A stretch of DNA of 64,000 nt, taken from NCBI GenBank assembly GCA_021401465.1, contig JADDMT010000118.1, forward strand, positions 1 through 64,000. The letters are read 5' to 3'. How positions within the stretch are numbered: the first letter of the stretch is position 1; each line of letters starts with the position of its first letter. The translations under genes were made by a program, and so were the position numbers. Below are positions 33,301 to 44,339 of this stretch, piece by piece. Source of the DNA: Teratosphaeria epicoccoides. Taxonomy: Eukaryota > Ascomycota > Dothideomycetes > Mycosphaerellales > Teratosphaeriaceae. The notes under the pieces were generated by a model. That model was given only the letters and a program-made list of their open reading frames with translations, made no database searches and was not told the origin of the DNA.

Positions 33301-34229
33301 GAGGATCCGTGTTTACCTCTAACTTCTAGAGAGCCCTAATAAGACAATTCTAGGTCAAACATCAACTAAGTACTTCCTTCTACCCTTAGACAGATAGATA
33401 GACAGAACGTCTAAATTAGACGTTAGAACAGTACCTTCGATCCTATGTGAATAGGGACTAGAATAACTAGGTAGAGTTGTTGCTAATAGCATAGCTCGCG
33501 TATAATAGTACGCTAGTAGAGTTAACAGGACTCTTACCTTTTCAGATGGCATATAGATCAGCTATAGAAGACATTCTAGACGTCTTAGCTAGTAATCCGA
33601 ACCTAGTAGCACTTAGACGAGTAGAACATCTACGCTGACTACAAACAGAAGCACGACTCGACCTGCAGTTCTATTAGCAGAACATGGCATAGTACGCGAA
33701 TCGTAAGAGAATTAAGGGACTAATTCTAAAGGAGGGGGACAAGGTATATCTCCTCCGCTATCACATTAAATTAGACAAGCCGAGTAAAAAACTAGACGCT
33801 GTAAAACTAGGACCATTTAGGATTAAGGCTAAGAAAGGACTAGTTAATTTTGAGTTATAGCTACCTAAGCAGATGAGAATATACCCTGTGTTCTATGTCT
33901 CTCTACTAGAACAAGTAGCGCTAGACACTACACTGCAAACGGAACCCTTACTACTTAACCCTAAAGTAGAAGAACCGGAGTACACTGTCGAAAAGATTGT
34001 CGACACTTGCTAGCAGGACAGACAGCGAGAGTACTTACTAAAATGGGAAGGATATAGGAGTACCGAGAACACCTAGGAACCCCTAGAACATCTGCGAAAT
34101 TGTTAGCAAAAGATACGGAGTTTCGAGAAAGGAACGAACCTAGGAAGAAGATCCTAAGCTACGACTAGACTCCTGCGGGACGCTGTCGATCGGCTCGGCT
34201 ATCACGCCATCCAGGAAACCCTAATATGA
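30360..34229 (+). pseudogene. pol: A3 pol relic: PR-RT-RNase H-integrase-chromodomain
   Basis: This is one frame from the protease to the stop: Asp-Ser-Gly at 30774-30782, YLDD at 31809-31820, RNase H with ETDAS at ~32248-32262, the integrase zinc region at ~32860-33040 and its core at 33080-33500. A clear chromodomain spans 33972-34094 (EYTVEKIVD ... YLLKWEGY), and TGA is at 34227-34229. All landmarks share the same frame, so interruptions are point mutations only. The chromodomain would read histone methylation to target integration, as known for chromoviruses. Minus-strand ORFs at 30674-30895 and 33355-33552 are shadows. Confidence 0.92.
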
Positions 34230-34772
34230 GGCGTTAGTAAAACCCTCTATTACGCTCTATGTCGTAGGACTAAGAGCGAGACCCCCGGAAGGATCTAGGT
34301 CAAGAAGAAACCTAGCCTGTAAGAGAGCCTGTTCCTTGGCCTTATCCTCCCTGATCTCACGCTCCTTAAGAGCGCGACTATCCTCGACTTCCTAGTCGAC
34401 CGCGTCTAACTGTTTTCAAAGATACATCTCCTTTGTATGCGTCTCTATTATCTTCTGCGAAGCCTTAGCTAAGACTGCCTTCCCATAATCGAGATTAGTA
34501 ATCAGTCTTTTCCGCTAATTACCTAACTTCTTCTATTCGACCTCTGTTACCTTCGCGTTGTAACTTCGACAGTTGCTAAAGTAACATTACGAACATTTCC
34601 CTAAGGAAATGTATACCTAACAAACAAGCTTTAACTCTTGATACCAAGTACAGGATTTTATGCTATCCTAGCCCTAACGATAGATTCGATTCGCGCGGCG
34701 TTTGCGTTTCTGCGTTAAAGGGGCGTTAGTGTCTAGGATGACACAAGGTAGTAATGTAGAAAGAGAAGACAT
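34140..34772 (-). pseudogene. A3 antisense accessory ORF (210 codons, Cys cluster + coiled coil)
   Basis: From ATG 34772 to TAG 34140-34142 is exactly 210 codons plus stop; internal stops are Gln/Trp-type only. The N-terminus is Ser/Leu-rich, followed by a KRKRRANR basic patch (~34690-34715) that could be a nuclear signal. A Cys cluster comes next (Gly-Lys-Cys-Ser-x-Cys then Asn-Cys-Arg), then a coiled coil (~34360-34540, TKEMYLxKQLD) and an acidic/Ser C-terminus. It overlaps the last ~90 nt of pol tail to tail. It is homologous to 9003-9447/16267-16454 (A2) and resembles the D ORF at 24254-24856. Function unknown. Confidence 0.78.
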
Positions 34773-34853
34773 CATAGCACAAAAAAGAAATGACAAGAGA
34801 AACCCCGTACTAATAAGGTAGCTTAGGGACGAGCTAGGCTAAGAGGGGGATAG

Positions 34854-35323
34854 TGTCATAAGTATTAGGAGTACTACGGGTTTCAGGATCATGAGGGTCC
34901 TAAGTGCTATAAGTCATAGTATAGTCATAGGAGTACTATAAGTCATAGGCATAGTTATAGGAGAAAGGATCTGTCATATAAGGACAGATCCCTAGATCTG
35001 TAGGGTTAGTCTACAGATCCGTAGGCCTACAAGGAAGAAGGGATCTGTTGTAGGATAACAGACCCTTAGATCTATAGGGTTAGTCTACAGATCTATAGAC
35101 ACGGATCTGTCGGGTCTGTTAAAAGATCTAACAGAGCTGCTCTGTCTCTCTAGTATATAGGGATAGCTTCAGGATAGGCAGTTAGGAGCTTCGTGCTTAA
35201 TTTAATTCCCTTTCCCTAGGGGATAGTTAGTTACAAGGTTAACTGCTATTATCGATATTCTTTACAGCTCTGCAAGTCTAACACCTAGTTACCTTCCTGC
35301 TATCGGCACCTACCCTTATGACA
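34854..35323 (+). repeat. 3' LTR of A3 (470 bp)
   Basis: It is the same length as the 5' LTR, with only scattered transitions between the two, mostly G/A and C/T. It is preceded by the polypurine tract and followed by the ATATA duplication. Confidence 0.94.
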
Positions 35324-37305
35324 ATATAGTCGCATAGTACTATCCTTCTTTAGTCTAAACAGAGTAGGAGCACTAGCCTTGCTAGTACTACGCCAGATCT
35401 AACTATTCTGAAACCGCCTAATTAAGATATTCCTAAAGTAGCTTAAGCTCTACTCCTAACAGATTATATAGAGAGCGAAAAGGCGGCTTCTTACTGTCTT
35501 ATAATGTGATAGCATACTCTACGCTATTAACGCGCCTAAGCTTAGTCATGTCCTTCTTGTTAGTAAACATGTCGGCGAAGTCCTTAACCTTATTAGGAAG
35601 AGGTTTCAGTCCTGCTGTTTTACTAGTAGCGACTAAAAACACCTAGGATTTAGTTTTTAATAACTAATAGAAACGCCTAGCGTCAAGCACGCGTACCGCG
35701 GAGGGTACGCTGCTATAGCGCTACTTATCTGTGCTACTATACATAATAATAGCCTGCTAGCGCCTCTAGGGCCGCCCTAGCAAGACTAGTACTCTAGGCA
35801 TATCTAATGCGTAGAATATGCTCTACGTTTGCTTCTCCTATCCTGTACTATCTACTAGCTAGATCTTTAGCTAATACGGGCTATAATAATGGCCTCTCTT
35901 CCCCTAGAATGAATCTATAGTAGGAAGAGGCACACTTCCGACTTACTTGAGCCTATGCTATAAGACGTAAGCTTAAGACATGACGTTAATGTCTGCGTAA
36001 TTATAAAGTAACATATCTGTCTTAACTTTGTCTCCTTCTATAACAACAATAGCGCCATTTAGGCGCTTCGTAGGTACTAGGGCTACGTCTAGTCCCGAAG
36101 CATCTTCGCTTCTAGTCGAGGCTATAGAAGGGCTCCTCGACTAATAACTAGCCCTTGCCTAACATACTACTACTATCCTTTTATGTAGTAAGTAGGCTCG
36201 GACATAGCGTCAAGCCTTAGTTACCTGTACTATTTCTACCTTGTAGGTAGAAGCTGTCGCCTCCCTCTTTAGTGCATAATAGTCCCGCGCCTAATAGCTA
36301 GGTTTACTACAGTTGTAGCAGTTGTTACTCTTATTAGCTACTCTGCTACTACTCTAAGCAGGTAGCGCTAACCTTTAAGAGTCTCTACTAGGCTTCTTAC
36401 TATTACCCTTATTAGGCTTCTTTAGGTCCTATTAGTTTCAATACTTGCTAGTAGTATGCTTGTATAGAGCACGCGAGCCTCTTACTCCTAACTACTTAAT
36501 CCGAGTTACTAGGGAGATTAATTCATCCCTAGTCTTAGGTGCCTAATAGTACACTATGATAGCCTCGCTTAAGGTATCTCGCAGCTTCACGAGTAGGTGC
36601 TACCTACGCTACGTAGGAGTATATAGTTCTATCTACTCTTCTAGCGTAGCTAAATATGCTACAAATAAGAAGGCGCTTTACTTCTCGCCCTACTTAGTAG
36701 TCTCGTACTACTAGGCTACAGTTAGCCTGCGATTAGCAGGATCCTCGACTATGTCTACTATCTCCTAGCAGAACATCTCCTACGTATATTCTGGCGCTAA
36801 GTCAGCTACCTTATGCCTTTTATGCTAGGCGTCTAACATGTCCCCTTTAAGGAACATGCTAGCGTATATGATCCTTGTATGCGCACTACTATAGGCTAGA
36901 CCTAATAACGCGAACACCTTCTCTAAGTAGCAGATAAACGTCCTTGCTTCTTTTAGTGTCTTCCCTAAGAACTTAGGGGGCGATTTGAGGCCTAGTCTGC
37001 CTAAGTTACACATAGTCGGAGCTAGCGAGTCAGTTGATTATATTAACGTCACTAACTCTACTTCTAATTGCTAGAAGCTAGCTGCCTACATGCGCTTACG
37101 CTACACTACGTTAGCTTGTAGATTATATAGGCGTTATGCTTTTACTAGCTCCGCCTGTTCTTTCTCTAGGCAAGCTATCTCTTTGTCTTTAGTTTCCTCT
37201 ATAACGCTATAGGCGTCCTCTCCTTCTTTAAGCTAGCCGTTACGTTAATGCTAGATACAAGCAGGCATGTAGCCTGCTTAGCTAGAGGCAGGAATACCGG
37301 CTATT
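35324..37305 (-). pseudogene. B2 gag-pol, 5' part (gag, protease, RT start)
   Basis: Continues from 28344. Right to left: gag N-terminus, with the start codon mutated ATG to ATA at 37303-37305, the Leu-rich capsid block (36825-37013), zinc knuckle (~36290-36330), protease and the first half of RT. It is collinear with B3 50442-52450. Confidence 0.85.
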
Positions 37306-37348
37306 ATAAGCACTCTATAGGCTGCAACTAGGGTAGAGTAATTAGAAT

Positions 37349-37498
37349 TAACATAGTATGTAACTAGTAATTAATACGTAGGTATGTAGTAGCGTATAGA
37401 GCCTCTATTTCTAATCATAGTGTAAGGTCTAAACTAATTACTACCTTTATTCTATTACGAAGCTAGGGTTAGCTTACTAGCCTAGCTGCCTAAGCCTA
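37349..37498 (-). repeat. 5' LTR of B2, truncated
   Basis: It begins TAACATAGTATG like other B LTRs, lacks an internal ~40-bp segment containing the GGCGCAT/ATGCGCC palindrome, and stops at CCTAAGCCTA, about 25 bp short of the normal end. E1 sequence follows directly, so this is a rearrangement junction rather than an insertion boundary. Confidence 0.75.
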
Positions 37499-40400
37499 GA
37501 ACCCTTGCGAACTAGAGCTAAAGCCGCACCTCTTCTAGTAGCGACAATAGCAAGGACGACGAAGATGTTACTATAAGCAGTACTAATGAACTAGTAGATA
37601 AAGAGTTTTAGCGAGACTTTACGCTAGGGGCCTACAAAGACAACGTACTAGTAGGTATAGACCTTCTATGTATGCCTGAAAATATACTGCCTAAACTTAG
37701 GGCTATAGTAGGCTAACTAGGAGGCAGTCGTAACAAACGTAACCTGAAGCTATTTAAGGGAGACACCTTAAAGGAGGCTTAAACTTTCCTACAGGTGTGT
37801 AAGGTAGTTTTTGTAGTTAACCTACGCGGATATACTATAGAGAGCAAACAGGTTACCTTTAGTATAATATAGCTCGAAGAGGATAAGGAACGTTACAACA
37901 ATTAGCATAAGCGGTATAACCTTATGTAGGTCTATGACAGAACGTATATATAGGCAGAGTCTTGCTAGTTCTATATTAACTAGGTTAAGGATCTAGGTAA
38001 CTAGGCCCTTACTATAACCGTAGAGTAAATGAAGGCTAAGCAGAGGAAGGTACAAATAACCTCTAGCTTTGCTACCTATCTCGCTATGCTTAAGGGATAG
38101 ATGCTACCCTATACTAAGACGTAACGCGTGTAGTACCTACTCGTTAAGCTTAATAATAATCTTCAGAACATGATTATGACTTTTTATGAACTTCTGACGA
38201 CTCGGCAAGACCTCGTGTCTCTTGTGACATGTATGGAGATTACCTTGAAGCAAAATAGAAGATTAGGCAGTAAGGACAATAAGAGTTAAAGCCCTAAAGA
38301 CCTACTAAAGGGCCGCTATTATAAGCGTCCTAAGGCTTAAGTCTAACGCGGTAGATTAGTCTAGAAGAGTAGACCTCCTAAGCCTAAAGACAGTAGCGAG
38401 AAGCATCTAGGTAGCTACTATATCTGTAGAGCAAAGGACTACTAGGCAGGCCGCTATCCTAAACGAAACGAAAAGAAGAAGGTAAACAAGGTGTCTAAAA
38501 CCTCCCTAGAGGGGAAGCAAAAGAAGGACAAGCCCGAGAAAACCAAATAGCTACTACGGGTGTCTAAGCTATCTGTTACTAATAGTGTAGACTCGTGGCC
38601 TACCTAGCGCCTATCTAGTATAGTCTGATTTAATAGCTTACTTAAGCTAGGACACTATATGTTAGACAACCTTACAGAAGTTAATGTAATACCCTAGCGG
38701 GTAATCGTAGAGCTTAGTTTGAAGCTAATTCTAGGAGCTTTGCTGCCTACTATGAAGTCCTTTTAAGGCAAAGGCGTAGTAGCTTAAGGCGCGTATAATG
38801 TACGCCTCTAACTCGCGGGCTCTTTAGGAGAAGAGCGTAAGACTAACAAAGTCTTCTACGCTAAAGATGTTCCTAATAAGGAGCTCCTACTAGGCTACCC
38901 TTAGCGCTATAAGCAGGGAGTCGTTGTTAATAGAGCTACTAATAATTAGTTCTATGGCTCTAAAGTCGAAGTTCCTATAGTAAGGATACGTGACGTACAT
39001 AGCTTCTACAAAGACATGAAGAAGGTCGAATTTATGTATATAGCCTAGATATGGAACGTTAAGGAAGACGTTACCCTTCTGCCTAAGCTAGAGGAATACA
39101 CCGATATTTTTGACGTAGAGGCTGCGGCCTATGCCTAGGCCCTAGACGCGGAGCATGCAATTAACCTAAAGGAGGGCTATAATCCTCCGCATTAACCTCT
39201 ATACCCTATGTTAGAATCCTAGCTTAATACACTTTGAGACTATCTCTACAAGGCGTAAAAGAACGCGTGGATCCGACGAAGTAATAGCAAGGATAGAGCG
39301 TTAGTAATATTCGTCCTAAAGAAGGGTAACACGCTCCGCCTATATGTTAACTATAGAGGCCTAAATGTAGTGACTTAGAAGAAGCGCTACCCCCTACTAC
39401 TTATTAGCGACACGCTTGACCGCCTTAGTCACGCTACTATCTTCTCGTCTATCGACCTAAAGGATGCCTACTACAAGATACTGATCTAAAAGGGTAACTA
39501 GTAGAAGACTACGTTCTAAACGTAGTAAAGATACTTCGAGTATATAGTGATACTATTTAGATTAACTAACATACTAGTGACTTTCTAGGCGTATATTAAT
39601 TAGGCCCTAGCTAGCCTTGTTAATTGCTACGTAGTATATTTAGACGAAATACTAGTCTACTCTTACTTGAAGGAGGAGGACATTTAGCATCTAAAGATAG
39701 TACTTAAATAACTCCGCAAGTTTACTCTATATACAAACCTAAAGAAGTGCTTATTCCTTACGGATAGGATTAAACCTCTTAGATACATTGTCTCTACGAA
39801 AGGAGTTATCATGGATAACTAAAGGGTGTCTGTAATTACAGAGTAGCTGTAACTAACTACCCTCTAAGAAGTATAGGTGTTCCTAGGATTTACTAACTTC
39901 TATCATAGATTCATACGGTCCTATTCGAAGATTATAGCTCCCCTTATAGCCCTTACAAAGGGCGCGGTTTAAGGTAAAAGGCTAAGGATAGTGCCTTAGG
40001 AGGAGGCTTAGAGTAAGGCTTTCTCTAAACTTAAAGCAGCTTTTTAAACTACGCCTATACTCTGGCACTTTGACCCTACTACGAAGATCTAGATAGAGAC
40101 TAATGCTTTAAAATTTGTAATAGCCGCAATAATATTGTAGCTCTAGTCGCATAAAGGTAGTACGTAATAGTACCTAATTGCCTTCTAGTTACAGAAGATG
40201 TAGGGTACTAAGCTTAATTACAAGACTTACAACTAAGAGCTTTAAGCTATTTTCGACAGCTTTAAGGAGTACTAACACTACCTCGAAGGCATAGTGCACC
40301 CTTTCAAGGTACTTACTAACTATAACAACCTTTTGCGGCTTTATAGGCATGAAGTAGCTAAGTAGTTAGCAAGCAAGGTAGGCAACCTTCCTTACTAGCT

Positions 40401-41365
40401 TTGACTTCGTTATCTAGCATCGTTCTAGGAAGACGAATCTAGCTAAGGGTCCTTTACGGCAACCGGACTATAACACTAGGGAGTAGGGTAACTAACAGCT
40501 CCTCCTTACGCTATAGAGAAAGCTTATAGTATAGGGTAGTAACCTGTTATTAGCTCCTCTTGTAGGTTAACTGCGGGCCTAATAGGGCCTTATAGCCTCC
40601 GCTAGTAATAAACCCTCCTATCTAGTAGCTGTAGTAACTATGTCTAGCTCCTTCTATGCAGTAGTTAACTAGCTTACATGTAGTAAGCATACGATGTCTA
40701 AAGAACCCTTTAAAGAATTCTCGAGACTTATTTAGCGGTTGCAAGAGCAAGAACTAGAGTTAATTAATGAGGGTGTAGCCCTCTAGGATACTATAGGCGG
40801 TCTAAAGTACTAGACTAAGTCAGGCAACTTGTAGTACTTTCATAATAGGCTCTACGTGCCTGCTAACTACGTACTCTGTTTGTAGCTCCTCTATATTTAT
40901 CATGATAATGAACTTGCTAGCCATTTTAGCGCAGAGAAGACAAATACACTTCTCGGACCTAAGTACTAGTAGCCTACGCTAGAATAGGATGTTTCTGATT
41001 ATGTAAAATCCTGCTAGATGTGCTAGATTAGCAAATCTTAGCGCTATTACCCCTATGGCGATACTTAGGCGCTCCTACTACTAGAGAGACTATAGCAAGA
41101 CTTAACTATAGATTTTATTACTAACTTGCTGCTAGCAAAGTAGAGAGGCAATATAGTTAATACTGTCCTTGTAATAGTCGACTAATACTCGAAGATGAAT
41201 GTCTTTATCCTATGTACAAAAAAGTGCATAAGTAGCAAGCTTGCGTAACTACTTTGTAATGAAGTTGTATAGTACTTTAGTATACCCTAAAGTATTCTAT
41301 TAGATTGAGGTTCTGTCTTTACTAACAAGAGACATGCTTAGATTAGCTTCGTAGCTAATGCTTAG
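37499..41365 (+). pseudogene. E1 gag-pol relic
   Basis: Gag (37499-~38600) lacks its N-terminus. Its zinc knuckle near 38415-38460 has only one Cys left, the others reading Tyr. Protease linker and RT follow, with FVLKKGNTLRLYVNYRG at ~39310-39360. The RT active site at 39637-39648 reads YLDE instead of YLDD; this is a C-to-A or T-to-A transversion rather than a RIP change. RNase H (~40080-40440) and the integrase zinc region and core start (40900-41350) follow. It is collinear with E2 in the opposite orientation. Confidence 0.85.
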
Positions 41366-42304
41366 CGACTACTAGTTAAGGGCTTCCTGACTAAACCTAA
41401 AGGAGAAGAGTCTTTCTTGTTATAGTCTACTAAGGACTACCTACCTACATACAGACTCCTAAACACCCTAAAGAGACTAGGAGTAACAGGAGTAGTAACG
41501 CTACAAAGAGAAGCTAGTATCTTCTTCTTTAGTAGGTTATAAGGGAGCTTGTCTTTAGAGCCTATAGTAGCTAGAGAGCTAGTAACAGCCTTACTACGTC
41601 TAGTTACGACAATTACTTCATCCTCCTTATCCTTAGTAACAGAAGGCGAAGAGACCTAGGCGCACTTGCGGCTATTACGCTTAGCCTATAAGATCATCTT
41701 GCGCTTCTTAACACAAGTGTTAATAACACCCTTAGACTTAGTATCTTCCTCTTGCGTAACTAGTACGGCAATACTACGGCGTGCAGGGATTACGTCAGGA
41801 TCGAAGGTATCCTGATTGTCATCCTCCTCCTCAAAGATCTTACGTAGAGGCTTATGCTTTAGCGTCTTAGTAGACGTAGTGCGGATTGCAAGTAGGGAAG
41901 GTTTAGCTTCCTTGTTACTAACCTTAATCTTAGCCCTAGCCTTCTTCTTCTTCTAGTAGTGCTATGAATATGTTAGCTATACGCACGCGACAGGAGTTAA
42001 GGGAGTAACTTACGGCTTAGTCCTCTAGGCTAGCTTATAGGTAGGCTGCCTTATAGTATAGCGCTACTTTAGCAATCCCCTTATCACGCGCGTTCTAGAA
42101 GTCATTAATGTCATAGTAGATACTAACGCAGATATTAGCTATACTCTAGTTAGTATAGGACACACATACCTTGCGGGTAGAGGACGCCTTACTAAGTTGC
42201 GGAGGAGGAATGTACATAGCCTAGCTACTAAGATTATCGAGGCATTATTAACACGAACGACAATTGCGGGTAGAGCGAGTAGCATCGAACTTAGTTTGTA
42301 GCAT
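41365..42304 (-). pseudogene. E1 antisense accessory ORF
   Basis: It starts at ATG 42304 (Met-Leu-Gln-Thr-Lys) on the strand opposite pol and has an N-terminal Asn-Cys-Arg-Ser-Cys (C-x2-C) segment near 42250. The frame changes at a 31-bp segment (42139-42169) with GTATGT at its start, ACTAAC inside and TATAG at its end; removing it restores the frame. 31 bp is unusually short for an intron. The remainder is Lys/Arg/Ser/Thr-rich and matches the E2 ORF through the Ser-Leu-Val-Asp...Lys-Asp-Ser C-terminal region, ending at the deletion junction. Confidence 0.6.
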
Positions 42305-43123
42305 ATAAGCTATTATTACTAAGCTAGGTAGTTAATTAATCTTGATTAATTGATTAAATGAAGAAGAAGAAGCTCTAGGTTAGACAAGTAGACAAAGCAA
42401 AGCGTAGGTTAAGTAAAGTAGAAGCGGAGTTAATGTTAGTGTTTTAGAACAGGTTGTTTAGGAAAGCGACTAGGTTTTTATACCCTCTAGCGGCCTCTCT
42501 GCTACCTACTGCAACTGTTAAGCTAGTGACTTAAACTACATGCGTAGAGTACCTACCTTTAGTTAGATTACATAGGGACTAAATAATGTAAGAACAGATA
42601 ACGTAGCTAACACGCATATGCGCTAAGTATACTCGTACTAGTCTACTAGCATGAAAATGTGACAAGATTTATGCTAGGAGCACGCTCCTGCTATTTTAAG
42701 TAGTATGCGTAGAGCATCTACACACATTCCTACTAGCCCTAAGGTTCTACGACGCATGTCTTTATAGTTACGACTAAATAGGGACAGCTAAGCTACTTAG
42801 TAAAGCTAGCATACATGCTCGCCCTATCATTTCAAAGATTAACTTAGGTACGTACTCGTAGTTTCCTGATGTCTTAATCTGCATGTAAACCGAAGGTATT
42901 ATGAAGCCGCCTAACATGTAATAGATTTAAAGATCCGCCCTTAAGTTAGTAACCTCTATCCTGTATTTACTACTAAGATTTTTAGCTATATACATAATAC
43001 ATGTTACGTAGGCTATCTACCTGTTTACTCTTATGCGGTATAGGCGTACTATATCCTGTACCCTATGCGTTCTACATGCATTACTTAGTAAGGCTAGGGA
43101 CATCCTTATAGGAGGGGGGGTAG
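42305..43123 (+). other. E1 3' non-coding region and polypurine tract
   Basis: I see no coding frame in this stretch. It ends in a purine tract with eight consecutive G (43111-43120) just before TAGTAATATAG. By analogy with the other families this should be the plus-strand primer and the edge of a 3' LTR. Confidence 0.55.
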
Positions 43124-43310
43124 TAATATAGTAAATACTAGGAGGCTACATAGTAGCGTTTGCTTTAAGTCTCTGCTAATAGGCAAAAACGTTTGTCTAG
43201 GTCTAATTGTAGACTTAGTCTAGAAGATCTTGAAGGTGTTAACTATTAGGGCTAAGACCTTCGCTATAGTACGCATATAGTATAGGCACTCTCTAAGAAT
43301 GTATGTTAAC
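43124..43310. repeat. Possible E-family LTR remnant between E1 and E2
   Basis: This follows the E1 polypurine tract and precedes the E2 antisense ORF. No second E LTR is available for comparison, so its extent is unproven. E2 shows no polypurine tract of its own on this side. Confidence 0.35.
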
Positions 43311-44205
43311 TTTCTTCTACTAAATTCACGTTAGCGTTAAGAACTACCTAACTAGCCGCTAGCGCTAGCAACTCGGGGCCCTTAGCTCTATTAATGACAA
43401 CTTCAAGACACGGATAATCCGCAAGAAGGTTATTAAGCAATTCACTGCTCCTGCCGCTAAGGCTACGCCCTAGCGTTATACTGCAAGGCAGCCTGCCTCT
43501 AAGCTAGTCTAGAGGACTAAGCCGTAAGTTATTCCTTTAACTCCTGTTACGTGCGTATAGCTAACACATTATAGCTCTACTACCTACGCTGCCTCGATGC
43601 TACTATCTACAAAGAAGAAGAAGGCTAGGGCCAAAATTAAGGTTAGTGACAAGGAAGCTAAGCCTTCCTTACTTGTAATCTGCATAGTGTCTATTAAGAC
43701 GCTAAAGCACAAGCCTCTAAGCTAGATCTTAAAGGAGGAGGATGATAACGTCTAGGATACCTTCGATCCTGACGCGACCCCTACGCGCTACAGTGTTACT
43801 ATACCGGTTACGCGAGAGGAGGACACTAAGTCTAAGGATGTTCTTAACAATAGTGTCAGGAAGCGCAAGATAATCTTACAGGCTAAGCGTAATAGCCGCA
43901 AGCGCGCCTAAGTCTCTTTGCCTTCTAATGATGATAATAAGGAGGATAAGGTAGTTGTCGCAACTAAGCGCAGTAAGGCTGTTACTAGCTCTCTAGCTAC
44001 TATAGGCTCTAAAGACAAGCTCCCTCGCAACCTACTAAAGAAGAAGATGTTAGCCTCTCTTTATAGCGTTACTACTCCTGTTACTCTTAGCCGCCTCGGG
44101 TTGTTAAGTAGTCCCTATGCGGGTAGGCAGTCCTTAGTAGACTGTAACAAGAAAGACTCTTCTGCTTTAGGTTTAGTCAGGAAGCCCTTAACTAGTAGTT
44201 ACTAA
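43310..44205 (+). pseudogene. E2 antisense accessory ORF (Lys-rich)
   Basis: This frame opposes E2 pol and ends with TAA 44203-44205. It stays open apart from Gln/Trp-type stops for at least 290 codons, and the last 95 codons (43918-44205) are completely open. It is strongly basic and low in complexity: KKKKARAKIK (~43610-43640), VRKRK, and a conserved QRxTxRQP block (~43470-43500) shared with E1. GTATGT (43312) and TACTAAA just upstream resemble the candidate intron in E1, so the real 5' exon may lie further left. No enzymatic motif was seen; possibly a disordered nucleic-acid-binding protein. Confidence 0.65.
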
Positions 44206-44339
44206 GTATTAGCTATAAAGCTAATCTAAGCATGTCTCTTATTCTCCTTAGGTTTATTCTAGGCGTGCCTTTAGGCATTAATGATGTATAAGATGTATAA
44301 GTAGGGCGTTTGCTTCTTGTTGTTACTCCGCGTGTTATG

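Larger units (their letters stand above)
28345..35323 (+). mobile_element. Complete Ty3/gypsy chromovirus A3 (family A)
   Basis: This 6979-bp element has two 470-bp LTRs (28345-28814 and 34854-35323), termini TGTCATAAG...TTATGACA and a perfect ATATA target duplication. The polypurine tract AAGAGGGGGA is at 34841-34850. Gag, pol with chromodomain and a convergent antisense ORF are all recognisable. It is the reference copy for family A. Confidence 0.95.
25344..37498 (-). mobile_element. Ty3/gypsy element B2 (family B), split by A3
   Basis: This minus-strand element has its 3' LTR at 25344-25548, an antisense gene, a pol C-terminus, then A3, then the rest of RT, protease and gag, and a truncated 5' LTR. 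A3 is inserted in RT with an ATATA duplication (28340-28344 and 35324-35328). About 1.5 kb (RNase H to mid-integrase) is deleted at ~27895, compared with B3 52850-54340. Confidence 0.9.
37499..43123 (+). mobile_element. Ty3/gypsy element E1 (family E), 5'-truncated
   Basis: It starts inside gag at the B2 junction, runs through pol to mid-integrase, jumps at ~41365 to the antisense ORF and continues through a 3' non-coding region to a polypurine tract at 43109-43120 (ATAGGAGGGGGGG-like). The putative 3' LTR would start at 43124 (TAATATAG). Pol beyond ~41365 (the rest of integrase and chromodomain) is deleted relative to E2. Confidence 0.78.
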
